From Lotus japonicus (Eukaryota; Streptophyta; Magnoliopsida; Fabales; Fabaceae), in contig NC_080041.1 of the NCBI RefSeq assembly GCF_012489685.1, positions 37,809,780 through 37,873,779 on the forward strand: 64,000 bases of DNA. Reading direction: 5' to 3'. Below, one piece after another: positions 35,863 to 47,029 of the stretch. How positions within the stretch are numbered: the first letter of the stretch is position 1; the number at the start of each line of letters is the position of its first letter. The translations under genes and the position numbers were made by a program. The notes under the pieces were generated by a model. It saw only the letters and a list, made by a program, of their open reading frames with translations. It had not been told where the DNA came from and did no database searches.

Positions 35863-36239
35863 CTCCCTCCGTTCCTTTTTAAGTGTCGTTTTAGCATAAA
35901 GCTCTCCAACCAAGATAGTCGGTTATTAGAGTTGTTTTTCCCATTATACCCTCTCACATCCCAATCATAAAGTCATAAATCTCTCCGACCAAGAGAGTGG
36001 ATTGTTAGTTTTTTTTCCACTCTCTCATATCATTAAACCACCTATCACTCTCACCCAATCATAAAGTCAAAAGGGTCTTCATAGTTATTAAGAAAGAAGA
36101 ATTTTATGGAAAATGTGAAGTAGAGTTATTGAAAAAGTAAGGGTATAATTGACAAAATGAAACCTAAAACATCAAAACGACAGTTAATTAGGAACAAAAA
36201 AATTGTTCTAAAACGACACTTAAAAAGGAACGGAGGGAG
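35863..36239. mobile_element. Stowaway-like MITE (377 bp)
   Basis: The termini CTCCCTCCGTTCCTTTTTAA and their exact reverse complement at the right end form an inverted repeat of about 31 bp. The dinucleotide TA flanks both ends (35861-35862 and 36240-36241). This is the signature of Tc1/mariner-derived Stowaway MITEs. There is no coding capacity. Confidence 0.9.
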
Positions 36240-36241
36240 TA

Positions 36242-37620
36242 TATCTTATGGTATCATTTACATGATAAAAATAAATACTATCCATAAAAGTATTGCTTAA
36301 TGATGTTTTCTTTTGACTTTTTTTTTTTTTAATTTGTAACGGTTAATTACAACAACAAAAAATAGAAGAAAATCATATATATCTTGCAATATTTGCATAA
36401 TGATTATGTTTTTTTTTTCTAAAAACCTCAATTTTAAATTTTAAAATTTTGGAAAAGGGATTTTTATATTTTGTCAATTTTTCCAATTATTAAATTATAT
36501 TTCTTTAAAAGAATATATCTCTGATTTCACTTTGTTTCTAAAAATCCACTATTAAAAATTTATAATTTTGTCATTTAAAAAAACTTTGTATAAAGTTAAA
36601 GATGTCATTTCGTTTTGTTTCACATGTGCCATTAAAGATTGTCGAATTCCTATTTAATAATGATTCACATTTTAAATTTCAAAATGTATTAATTGAATGA
36701 ATTAAATGTTGACTTTATTGATTTATTGAGTCATCATTTTCGACCAACGATAATTCATCAATTTGGACCAATCATAATAAGACATTTGGAAATTCATGAA
36801 TGATAACCAATAGAATAAAAACATGTGTCATTTAAGTAACTATATGACCCACTTTGGTGGATGTGCTTTATATATTATTAAGATATGATACATTAATTCT
36901 TTAAAGATTTTTATCACCAGAAAATCACTTTAACATTTTCATCTTAGGCCCCAAAATGTCTGTACACGGCCCTGGTTAAGCATATACTTTTAGGTAGCGT
37001 TTGACAGATAGGTGTGAAAGGAACGGAACGAGACATATGAGTTTTGTTCTGTGTTTTTTGTGTTTTTATGATGGAATGGATTAGGACAAAATGCTCTTGG
37101 AACGAGACACTTTGATTCCTTGGAAAATGGTGGCACGGAAGAGAACCGAACAGAACACCCTCTTAAAAATTTAACATGATAAAAAATGCCCCTAATTTAT
37201 ATCTGAATTTTTTTTATACTCAAAACGTTTAAAATCACTTCTTAAAGTAAAAAGAACTTATTGAAAAACCAATAAATTTCTGCTTTTTAAAAAAATCACT
37301 TAAAATAAAATCAATTATTTTTTTCAAAAGTAAAATCTTTTTAAGCAATGAAAAACGAGTTAATTTGAGAGTGCGTTTACGAGCTCGTTCAAGGATATAT
37401 AATTTGACTAAAACAAATAGAAGCAGTAGGTGGGAGATAAAACATTTAATGACAGTATAGTTGGAAGAAAATGTGATAAATAGTCTAGAATTACTGTTTT
37501 GAAAAATAAGGGAAAAGCTAAAACAACAATCGTTTTGGAATGCAGGAAGTACAATTTTCATTTTATTCATACTATTAGAAATAATTGTATTAATAATAAA
37601 ATCATTCATGTGACTAGTAC
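36242..37620. other. AT-rich non-coding DNA with second direct-repeat copy
   Basis: It contains the second copy of the dispersed repeat (about 36710-36886). Near 36990-37160 there is a GGTAGCGTTTGACAGATAGG-like passage of the kind seen at transposon termini. I see no gene. Confidence 0.5.
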
Positions 37621-37629
37621 TCAACGACT

Positions 37630-37930
37630 TAAGCTCTTAAGATAATTATTTGTTTGACATAATACCATAGCTTTTAAGGTGTAATCAACACTTTGTGCCA
37701 CTTCCCAATCAACTTCTTTACTAAAACGATGTTGGATAACCAAGTGGTGTAGCTGATTTCTTTGATGAAACCAGCCACCAACAATTCTTTCACATTCTCC
37801 TTGATCACTTTTTGCCTCTCTGGGTGACCAACCTGGCCTAGAGTTAATGGATAGCTTGTGGCAGTATAAGTTCTCATCAATCCTAGGCATGTCGGTTGCG
37901 GTCTAAGCCAACACATATGTGTTATCCTTT
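37630..37930 (-). pseudogene. Shard of a Tat-type gypsy reverse transcriptase
   Basis: On the minus strand one frame gives TATDMPRIDENLYCHKLSIN and, after a frameshift, the next gives ENVKELLVAGFIKEISYTTW and then LSNIVLVKK. This is the N-terminal part of RT. Nothing recognisable continues on either side. It is an isolated relic, not part of E, which ends at 35462. Confidence 0.7.
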
Positions 37931-37935
37931 AGGAA

Positions 37936-38640
37936 TTGGATTAACCAGATCTTAGTGGAAACATACATCTTCTAGCTGACTTGTGTATATTGCATGGGGT
38001 AGGCCCTAGTTGGAAGGTTGTCAGACTCGAGAGTCCATGTAGACTCGTTTTGGGAATGTAAACTTATTTCGCCGAGTTAACTCGTAGACTCGTAAGAGTC
38101 TAAACAAAAATTAAATAAAACATGTCATTGTGTATAAAGAACACATATTACAACCATAAAGGAGACATTAACCAAAACTTCATAATAAAGCATAGTTAAA
38201 AAAATCGATAAAAATCATAAGTTCTTAGAGTCTAATCCATAAATAACCAAAAGTTCCTAGAGACTGTATTACATCATTGAACATATAAAACATTGAGTCC
38301 TTAAAGGTGCGTAGACACACGTGTAACCTGAAGTTAATCACATAGACACAAGAAGGAGTGTTGAATTGTGTCGGTAAATTTTTTTAATGGTTAACAACTT
38401 TAAAAATCTGTCTCAAAGTTTTATCTAGCATTGCTTCTTGATAGATTGAGTGTGTAGACGTTTAAAGCAGAATGCAAAGAGAGATAGAAAGGTAAGCACA
38501 CATATATTTGTTCTGGTTCACCCCAAACACAGGGCTAACATCTCCTTCTTAAGGGTGAACTCACGACCTCCCTTATGAACTCTCTCTACTCACCTAACAG
38601 GGTACCTATCCTCTTTAATGTCTTTTTACCAATATTTTAA
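37936..38640. other. Non-coding relic DNA
   Basis: No gene. There are short repeats of GACTCG and GAGTC around 38020-38100. A stretch at 38350-38620 looks like an old retrotransposon end, but I cannot assign it. Confidence 0.4.
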
Positions 38641-39479
38641 AAACCGGACCGGTCATTGAACCGGTGAAGGTACTAGTTTAAGGTTTAAAGGTTTAACCGA
38701 GGTCGAACCGGGGTCGAATTGTTAATAGTAAAATATCATTTAAAATATCATTTAAAATAATACTTTTAAATTTCATTACATGTAATATTACAAATAGATA
38801 CAAGCAAACAAAATAATATTAAGTTTTATAAAGTTTTTGTGAAATGAAGTTTTATAAAGTTAACAAATATTCTATGTTTGAGTATATATTAAGTTCAAAA
38901 AAAAAGAGTATATATTAAAAAAAAAGTGACCCCTAATGTGGTGGTCTAATTTTAGACCACTTTTTTTAACCTACTATAACAGGTTAACACATTTTTTTTA
39001 AAGATATTTAATATATGAGAAATTTTTAATGATGTTTTTTTCTTAAAAAATATAATGTGTTGACCTGCTATACCAAGTCAAAGTAGGTGGTGTAAAATTA
39101 CACCATCTAAAAATGGTGCATATATTAGATTCTCCCTTAAAAAAAACAATAAAACAGGTACCTTTCGTAAGTTTGTAATTGGCTAGTGATGTTTAACTGT
39201 TTTTTTGGTGAATGAACTAATAGCAAGTGACTTTTTTTTTTGAAACCAGCAAGTGACGTTATATACATTGAAAAGAGGCAAAGATTTTTAAAAATATTAA
39301 TATTTACCACTTTTCAAGATTTATTTAATGTAATAGAGAGGAAAGATTGAATTTTGTCAGTGAAAAGTTATGAAAAGTTAACATGTGTCACACGGAATTC
39401 GAGCATGTGAGAGAGAAAAGTTAAAAAGAGAGAGAAAAAAGATTTTAAAATGCACCGGTTTAACCGTTGGACAACTGGT
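38640..39479. mobile_element. Probable truncated DNA transposon with CCGGTT-rich ends
   Basis: The left part reads AAAAACCGGACCGGTCATTG with several more ACCGG and CCGGTT phrases. Just before element G another CCGGTTTAACCGTTGG appears at 39455-39470. Such CCGG-rich ends are common on non-autonomous dicot transposons. The right end may have been cut by element G, and no target duplication could be found. Confidence 0.4.
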
Positions 39480-39753
39480 TGGACTGGGCGAGACCTTAGG
39501 GTTCCTCGCCCAGGGAACCTGCCCTTAGGCAGGGAACGCGCCATGACATTTGACCACCCTTCCCGAGGCCCAACTGACCCATTTATGCAGGATAAAGGCG
39601 TCAAAACCCAACTTCACTTCTATAAATATGGGGAAATACAAATTGTAAGGGGGGCTTGACTCATTTGAATAATGATGGCATTGAAATTCAGTGACATTTT
39701 CTCTTCATACTTTGGGTACTACCTTCCCTCTCTATGTTCTAGCACGGAACATT

Positions 39754-39771
39754 TGGCGCCGTCTGTGGGGA
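39754..39771 (+). other. Primer-binding site of element G
   Basis: TGGCGCCGTCTGTGGGGA lies two bases after the LTR ends in CA (39750-39751). It is the same sequence as E's site. Confidence 0.7.
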
Positions 39772-39945
39772 ACGATAGATTTCTATTTCCGGACTACGTG
39801 GATCGTGATTCAGAAGAGTGGAGCTTGTTCTTCTAAGTAATGGTCCTTGAGTTTTTTGGGAGATTGTGATCCAGAGAAAGATTCTTCGATTTTCCATACA
39901 GTTTCTTCCGTTTCCGAGTTTTTCCGGAGAAATTCTCCAATTCCG

Positions 39946-41010
39946 ATGGAAACACGTCGCAGACGACGTGATGACGATCCACAGCATCGGCATGTTTCGT
40001 CGACGCGCTACGTCAGAGGCAGGCCACGACGTGCGCAGGTTCAACGTGAGGAGACGGATCAGGTGACTCCTCCTGCTCCGCCTCCACCTCCTCCTTCTGC
40101 AACACCTCTGTTGCCCTCACCGTCGTCCTCGCCAGAGCAGCAGAGGACACCAACGGAGTCAAGAGAAGAGACCCAGGCACCTCAGGCACCGTTTGATTAG
40201 TAGTATTGAAGATATACGACAGTGAAACGAGTATCTCCAAGAGCAGCTAGAGTATTACCGCATTGAGTAGCAAGATGAGGGTGAGCGCGAGGCAGAGGCT
40301 GTGGCGGAGTTTGAACCGTTTTCAGCGGCAGTGAGAGAAGTTGCCATTCCGGACAATATAAGGTATATAATGCTCGAAACCTACAATGGAAAGGCTGATC
40401 CCAAGGAGCACTTGATGTATTTCAACACGAAGATGGTGATCGGCGCCGCTTCTGATGCGGTCAAGTGTAGGATGCTTCCAGCCACATTCAAAGGAACAAC
40501 AATGGCATGGTTCACGACTCTACCACGAGGATCCATTACGAACTTTCGTGACTTCTCGTCCAAATTCCTTGTCCAGTTCTCGGCGAGCAAAACTAAGCAG
40601 GTGACGATTGAAGATTTGTACAATGTGCGTCAATCCGAGGGTGAGACTTTGAAGCAGTACGTGAAGCGGTTCAGCGTTGCGTCAGTAAAGATAGAGGAAT
40701 CCGAGCCAAATGCCTGCGCCCGCGCCTTTAAAAACGGATTGCAGCCAAGAAAGCTAAAAAGTAAATTGAGCCAAAAGCCAGCCAAGTCAATGGCGGAGGT
40801 GTGAGCCCGGGCGAACACGTACATACTCGACGAGGAGGATGACGCTTTTAAGCGGAGGCCCGCGAAGGTAGAGAAGGATGGCGAACAGAGGGACGTGTCA
40901 CCAGAGAACAAGCCGAGTGACACGTCCCGCTGGCAAGAAAGGTAAAAGGAGCGTGCAAGAGAGTGAGTTGACAACCCGCTGGCAAGAACTCCAATACATG
41001 AAATCCTAGT
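39946..41010 (+). pseudogene. Gag of element G
   Basis: An ATG at 39946 begins METRRRRRDDDPQHRH, similar to E's gag start, followed by a long proline-rich run. After stops near 40198-40205 the capsid appears at 40380-40760: YNGKADPKEHLMYFNTKMVI, WFTTLPRGSITNFRDFSSKF and ETLKQYVKRFSVAS. A TGA at 40802-40804 and later stops end it. The frame can be followed weakly to about 41010 (DNPLARTPIHEIL). Non-functional. Confidence 0.7.
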
Positions 41011-41502
41011 CAACAACAAGTCTTCCCTCCTTCCTTCCTCATGGAATTCGACTAGCATGCATCATGGGCTAGGTTTTCCTTTTTTTTTCTTCTCTCTTCA
41101 TAACTTGGCCCAAGTCCAACTAAATACTCTCCTAGCTACTGATTAAGAGGCTCAATTAAATCAAGGCAAACTCCTTCTCTTGATTTTTAAAGAAACAAAT
41201 TCGGACTTAAGAATTTTCTTCTAACAAAATTGCTAGTGCAATACAGCCTGACCTTCCGTCACTAAAACAAGGCTATCTCGGGCTACAGAGGTCGGAATGA
41301 CCTGAAACCAACGAGAGAATTTAGCTAACTCAGAGAGCTACAACTCTAATGAAGGACATTTTTCAAGATTAGGTCTTTAAGACCTCTCAAAAATTCACAC
41401 AAGGTCACGGACAGTTTAGCAATTAAATCAAACTTCACTAGAAATTTCACTTTCATTCAATAAATCACTTAAGCAATACATAAGCAAGGTTAGGGTCTTA
41501 CA
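41011..41502 (-). repeat. Fragment I: 5' part of a D-family LTR, minus strand
   Basis: It ends GGTTAGGGTCTTACA at 41502. Its reverse complement follows the start of D's LTR: TGTAAGACCCTAA, then TGTGTGAATTTTTGAGAGG, then TAGAGTTGTAG. It is more diverged than D's own LTRs. The other end is lost at the junction with G. Confidence 0.7.
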
Positions 41503-42017
41503 CTAGTTTATTTACCATGCTAGGTAATTAAATTTGAATAGCATGATTTTCTCTTTTATACATGGTAATTGCATGGAGTTAACCCTTTCTGTTTGTTATT
41601 TGTTGTTTGGGCGCTTAACGCTATTAGGCGATGAAGAGCCTTCTGGCGATGCTTAGCCATGCTGAGATGGAGGAGGGATAGTAACCGGCGGAGCGAGGAT
41701 GGAAGAAGCTGTATAGTTTCCTCTTAGTAGTTTATGCTTCGAGTCTTCTTCGTTATCTGAAAACTCTGTTACTAAAACCCTGTTTTCGCCACTGTTTAAG
41801 TGTGCGTACTTATTTTGGGAACTTGCTTATTCTATGGTAAGACACTATTATTATATGTCGGGAATGGGTTCTTTAATTAAGACTATGTTATGTATTAAAC
41901 TGTGTTTAGTTGTTTTGAAAAGAAAAAATTTATCGTGTTTTTTTAGGATTACGAAATAGTCCTTAGACTTGTTAGGTTACTAATGTGACTCCTCAGTTGA
42001 GAAACCGGGGTGTTACA
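41503..42017 (+). repeat. Partial 5' LTR of element H
   Basis: It matches the last 480 bp or so of solo LTR F (from about 32625) and the 3' LTR at 46076-46582, ending CGGGGTGTTACA. The upstream part of the LTR is missing, and fragment I abuts it. Confidence 0.75.
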
Positions 42018-42021
42018 ATTG

Positions 42022-42033
42022 TGGTATCAGAGC
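42022..42033 (+). other. Primer-binding site of element H
   Basis: TGGTATCAGAGC lies four bases after the LTR end, the initiator tRNA-Met type. Confidence 0.85.
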
Positions 42034-42353
42034 TTTGGTCTAGAAAACCAGAGCTTTTGGGTAGAGTGTCTGCTTAAGATGTTTGAACTCTGAGACCGAT
42101 TGATGGGGTGTCAATTGGAGGAAGAATGTGCTTGATTACTGCTTATGTAGATTATTTTTGAAGGTTGTTCGTAAGTGGATAACCTTATGCTAGTTATTGT
42201 TAATTATACATATGATATAAGTATATACATAGTTAGTTATTATTATAGAACTTTTTGTTGTTCTGACCTGAGTTTCTGTTGTGGTCTTTGACTGTTCATG
42301 AAAACAGGAACAGGAGGTTTCCACAACTGGACGAGACTCAAGGTTCGGACAAC

Positions 42354-44776
42354 ATGAATCCGATGGAGCAAGCTATTGCTAATCTAACTGCCCTTATGGC
42401 ACAAAAAGTTACTAACACTGCCGCAAGGGAAGAAGCTGAAGCTCAACGTGCTGCTACTGCTGCTTTGGTGGCTGCACAAAACCATGCTGAAGAAAATGCT
42501 CGCCGTGTTCAGCGTGAGGAGCGTGAACTAGCTGCTGCTCAGACCAGGGGTCTGAATGATTTCAAGCGTTAGGATCCGCCGAAGTTCTCTGGGGGCTTTG
42601 ATCCGGAAGAAGCTGACTTATGGCTCCAGGAGTTGGAGAAAATCTTCACCTTTCTGCGTACTACTGCTGAGATGAAAGTGGATAATGCGACCTACTTGCT
42701 GACTGGTGAAGCTGAGTATTGGTGGCGTGGGGCTAGAGCTATGTTGGAGGCTGACCAACAAGCCATCACTTGGGAGTGTTTCCGTAGAGCTTTCCTGGAC
42801 AAGTATTTTCATGCTAGTGCCAGAGCTGCTAAGGAGGCACAGTTTCTGAGGCTCCGTCAGGGGGCCATGATCGTTGCTGAGTATGCTGCAAAATTGGAGT
42901 CGTTGGCGAAACATTTTCGCTACTTTAGAGGACAGATAGATGAAGGCTATATGTGTGAGCGCTTCATTGATGGGCTGAGTTATGAGCTGCAGAGGGCGAT
43001 GCAACCGCTAGGACTGAATCGCTACCAAGTGCTGGTGGAGAAGACCAAGGGGATTGAAGCCATTGATAATGCAAGGGGCAAATTCCAAGGTCTGAACAAG
43101 CCTTACCAAGGAAGTGGAGGTCCGGCTAGGACTAACCAAGGAAGAAGTGACAAGGGTAGGCATTTCCAGAAGAAGCCGTATGTTCGTCCCCAGGGTAGGG
43201 GGACAGCTTCTGGTTCTTTCTATCCCACGGGTGGGAATGCAATTGCACCGAGACCCATTTCAGTGAGTTTGGAGGGTGTGACTTGCTTAAAGTGTAACCA
43301 AAAGGGACATTATGCCAGCCACTGTCCCGAGGGTCCTCAGTTGTGTTGGAATTGCAACAAGCCAGGCCATCATTCTAGGGATTGCAGGATTTCTAAGGTC
43401 GAGGTTGCTGCAAATGTTGTTGGGGCTAGGAGGCCTACAGCTGGTGGAAGGGTCTACTCGATCAGTGGAACTGAAGCTGAGGAAGACGATGGTTTGATCC
43501 GCAGTACCTGCGAGATTGCGGGTAATTCCCTTATCGCGCTATTTGATTCTGGTGCTACGCATTCATTCATAGACTTAACTTGTGCGACGAGTTTAAAGCT
43601 AGAAGTGTCAAAGTTACCGTTTGACTTGACAGTGTTTACCCCTGCATCTAAGAGTCTAGTAACTAACACTGCATGTTTGGAATGTCCTTGGATGTACCTA
43701 GATAAGAAGTTTATAGCAAACTTAATCTGTTTACCTCTCAAGGGATTGGATGTGATCATAGGCATGGATTGGTTGTCCCACCATCATGTTCTTCTTGATT
43801 ACGCCAATAAGGTAGTTATCTTTCCCGATGCTGGACTCGCCGAGTTTCTGAACTCGTACTTTTCGAAGCTCTCTTTGAGGAAAGGAGCTTTGAGTACCCT
43901 TCTGTCAACAACGGTGATGGAAGCTAAGGAGAACGGGGTACAAGGAGTTGTTGTTGTGCAAGATTTCGAGGATGTATTCCCCGAAGACGTACTTGGAATA
44001 CCCCCAGTCAGAGATATGGAGTTCACAATTGATATGGTCCCAGGCACTGGACCTATATCAATCGCACCTTATCGTATGGCACCGGCAGAGTTGACTGAGC
44101 TGAAGAGTCAACTTGAGGATTTAACCAAGAAGGGGTTTATTCGACCTAGCGTTTCTCCGTGGGGAGCGCCAGTGCTGCTTGTGAAGTAGAAAGACGGAAG
44201 ATCGCGACTTTGCGTGGACTATCGACAGTTGAACAAAGTCACGATAAAGAACCGTTATCCGTTGCCGAGGATTGACGATTTGATGGATCAATTGAAGGGT
44301 GCTGCTATTTTCTTGAAGATTTTCCTGAGATCGGGATATCACCATATTAGAGTCAAAGACGAGGATATCAAAAAAACCGCGTTTAGGACACGTTATGGGC
44401 ACTACCAGTACTTGGTGATGCCGTTTGGAGTTACGAATGCACCAGCTGTATTCATGGACTACACGAATAGGATCTTTCATCCATTCTTGGATCGCTTTAT
44501 TGTGGTGTTCATCGACGACATCTTGATCTACTCGAGGAATCGTGAAGAACACGAGGAACATCTGCGACAAGTTTTGCAAGTACTTCGGGAGAAGGTATTG
44601 TATGCCAACGCGGCGAAGTGTGAATTTTGGTTGGAAGAAGTGAAGTTTCTAGGACATGTCATCTCAAAGGAGGGCATTGTTGTGGATCCTAGTAAAGTGG
44701 AAGCGGTACTTGCATGGGAACGTCCTAAGACTGTGAAGTTTCATCGGTTTAGCTGGATATTACCGACGATTCATTG
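42354..44776 (+). pseudogene. Element H gag, protease and reverse transcriptase (one frame, two stops)
   Basis: An ATG at 42354 begins gag with an alanine- and arginine-rich helix. A TAG at 42570-42572 precedes the capsid (WLQELEKIFTFLRTTAEMK, EAEYWWRGARAMLEADQQAI). Two zinc knuckles follow (CLKCNQKGHYASHC, CWNCNKPGHHSRDC). The protease has LIALFDSGATHSFID and VIIGMDWLS. RT begins at EDVFPEDVLGIPPVRDMEF. A TAG at 44187-44189 falls in its start, and the catalytic [11 protein letters not shown] (near 44507-44540) is intact. The frame is lost near 44740 by a small indel. Otherwise the order and lengths are those of a full Tekay-type polyprotein, more complete than B or D. Confidence 0.85.
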
Positions 44777-45780
44777 AAGGGTTCGCTAAGATTGCAGGAC
44801 CATTGACGAAACTCACCCGGAAGAACCAACCTTTCGCTTGGACAGAGGATTGTGAATAGAGTTTCCAGGATATGAAGGAGCGCTTGACGACCGCGCCAGT
44901 TCTGACTTTACCACAAGAGGAGGAACCCTATGAGGTTTACTGCGATGCTTCGTACCAAGGTTTGGGTTGTGTGTTGATGCAACACCGAAAGGCTGTGGCT
45001 TATTCTTCAAGGCAGTTGAAGATACATGAGCGGAACTATCCTACGCATGATTTGGAGTTAGCGGCTGTGGTCTTTGCGCTCAAGATTTGGAGGCACTATC
45101 TTTATGGGAGCACTTTTACTGTTTTTAGTGATCACAAGAGCCTGAAGTACCTGTTCGATCAGAAGGATCTGAATATGAGACAAAGGCGTTGGATGGAATT
45201 TATCAAGGACTATGATTTCACTTTGTTGTACCACCCAGGAAAAGCAAATGTTGTAGCAGACGCACTGAGTCGCCAGACAATTCATGTTTCATCGCTGATG
45301 ATTAAGGAATTGGAACTTATCGAGACTTTTCGCGACCTCAGTTTGGGTATGCAAGTGACACCTGGAAAATTGAGCTTTGGGATGGTGACGATCACTAGTG
45401 ATTTTCTGAACGAGATCAAGGTGAAGCAACTGTTAGATGAGGAGCTGATCAAGAAACAGAACTTGATCATTTTGGGAAAAGCGCCGGATTTCGAGGTAGG
45501 AACCGACAACATTCTGCGTTGCAAAGGACGTGTCTGCGTGCCATTGGACATGGAGTTGAGAAGGATGATTCTTGACGAAGGTCACAAGAGTAGATTGAGT
45601 ATTCATCCGGGATCGACAAAGATGTACCAAGATCTAAAGTTGAATTTTTGGTGGCCAGGAATGAAGAAGAATGTAGCAGAGTTTGTGGCGGCATGTCTGA
45701 CATGTCAGAAGGCAAAGATAGAACATCAAAAGCCTGCGGGTATGTTACAGTCACTCTATGTGCCGGAGTGGAGGCACTTG
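44777..45780 (+). pseudogene. Element H RNase H and start of integrase
   Basis: After the frameshift near 44740 and a TAG at 44857-44859 the frame is open. RNase H carries [17 protein letters not shown] and [18 protein letters not shown], with the connection [16 protein letters not shown]. The integrase zinc-binding part has [16 protein letters not shown] and [12 protein letters not shown]. The frame then leaves homology after VPEW at about 45770. Confidence 0.8.
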
Positions 45781-46086
45781 CAAAAGTGTATGTCGCTGAG
45801 ATTGTACGACTTCATGGAGTACCCTCGAGTATTGTTTCTGATAGAGATCCGAAGTTTACTTCGCATTTCTGGAAGGCCTTGCACGAGGCGCTTGGCACGA
45901 AGTTGAGGTTGAGCTCTGCCTATCACCCTCAGACAGATGGACAGACCGAGAGAACAATACAGTCATTGGAAGACTTGCTGCGAGCGTGTGTCTTGGATAG
46001 TCAAGAAAGCTGGGATGAGCTGTTGTCGTTGATCGAGTTTACTTATAACAACAGTTTTCATGCTAGTATTGGAATGGCACCATGCT
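45765..46086 (+). pseudogene. Element H integrase core, internally deleted and truncated
   Basis: A deletion of roughly 130 bp near 45770 removes the first catalytic aspartate region. The frame resumes as [20 protein letters not shown], then [15 protein letters not shown], then FTYNNSFHASIGMA. It is then cut at 46076-46086 by fusion to the middle of the 3' LTR. No chromodomain remains. Confidence 0.75.
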
Positions 46087-46582
46087 AGGTAATTAAATTT
46101 GAATAACATGATTTTCTCTTTTATACATGGTAATTGCATGGAGTTAACCATTTCTGTTTGTTATTTGTTGTTTGGGCGCTTAACGCTATTAGGCGATGAA
46201 GAGCCTTCTGGCGATGCTTAGCCATGCTGAGATGGAGGAGGGATAGTAACCGGCGGAGCGAGGATGGAAGAAGCTGTATAGTTTCCTCTTAGTAGTTTAT
46301 GCTTCGAGTCTTCTTCGTTATCTGAAAACTCTGTTACTAAAACCTTGTTTTCGCCACTGTTTAAGTGTGTATACTTATTTTGGGAACTTGCTTATTCTAT
46401 GGTAAGACACTATTATTATATGTCGGGAACGGGTTGTTTAATTAAGACTATGTTATGTATTAAACTGTGTTTAGTTGTTTTGAAAAGAAAAAAATTATCG
46501 TGTTTTTTTAGGATTATGAAATAGTCCTTAGACTTGTTAGGTTACTAATATGACTCCTCAGTTGAGAAACCGGGGTGTTACA
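46076..46582 (+). repeat. Partial 3' LTR of element H
   Basis: It matches 41510-42017 and ends GGGGTGTTACA. The junction on the left lies inside an ACCATG-like microhomology with the integrase sequence. Confidence 0.75.
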
Positions 46583-46927
46583 CGACCGGTGGCGGCTGGC
46601 GGTGGCGGCTGATCACGGTGGTGGCAGCAGCAGACTATGGTAGCAGCAGCCGGCAGCAGTGGTTGCGGCCGGTGGTTGCTTCCGGAAATCTAACCGGTAA
46701 AAATAAGAGTTAGCCTATGACGGCCGAAACCCTCAGAGGGAGACTTGAATTAGAAAGCTCTGGTACCAACTTGAACGAAATATTCTGATTGGTTATTCCA
46801 TGAAGCTGAGTACATATATATATACAAGAGCTTAGGGATAGCTAAATAAGGAAAAGATCTATCCTAATAAAAGATAAAATCTACTAAATATATTTATCCC
46901 TATTTATTTTATCTACATATCTCAACA
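46583..46927 (-). mobile_element. 5' end of a Copia-type element, truncated
   Basis: The complement of TGGTACCAGAGC (46757-46768), a Copia-type tRNA-Met primer site, is followed by an LTR of 156 bp (46772-46927). Read on the minus strand the LTR starts TGTTGAGATATG and ends TTCGTTCA. The CGG-repeat-rich sequence at 46583-46690 would be the start of the element's interior. The rest is missing at the junction with H. Confidence 0.65.
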
Positions 46928-47029
46928 ATAACCAAATCTTCTCCCATTGAACTCATTGGCAGCTGGCTGGAGTTGCAAAGATACATATATTTGGAAGACA
47001 TTTTGCTCCACTAGGAATGATTTCAGGGG

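Larger units (their letters stand above)
39480..41010 (+). mobile_element. Element G: truncated relative of E, plus strand
   Basis: It has one LTR (39480-39751) with the TGGACTGGGCGAGAC start seen at the ends of E. The primer-binding site TGGCGCCGTCTGTGGGGA (39754-39771) and a gag follow, after which it stops at about 41010 where a D-like LTR fragment begins. There is no protease, pol or second LTR. Within the LTR, CTATAAATATGGGG near 39620-39635 is the TATA region. Confidence 0.75.
41503..46582 (+). mobile_element. Element H: Tekay-like gag-pol element with truncated LTRs
   Basis: The order is a partial 5' LTR (to 42017), a tRNA-Met primer-binding site (42022-42033), gag, protease, RT, RNase H, a deleted integrase and a partial 3' LTR (46076-46582). 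Both LTR copies begin near the same internal point (ACCATGCTAGGTAATTAAAT). The 3' one is fused directly to the middle of integrase, removing the integrase C-terminus and the polypurine tract. The LTR parts differ at about 10 of 500 positions. Several stops and frameshifts are present. The LTR family is that of solo LTR F. Confidence 0.8.

Noticed and set aside
37630..37930. RT fragment as the missing pol of element E
   Set aside because: It lies outside E's target duplication (35463-35467) and has no other E sequence around it.
38890..39130. A further MITE around GTGGTGTAAAATTACACC
   Set aside because: Local palindromes are present, but no matching terminal repeats or target duplication could be defined.
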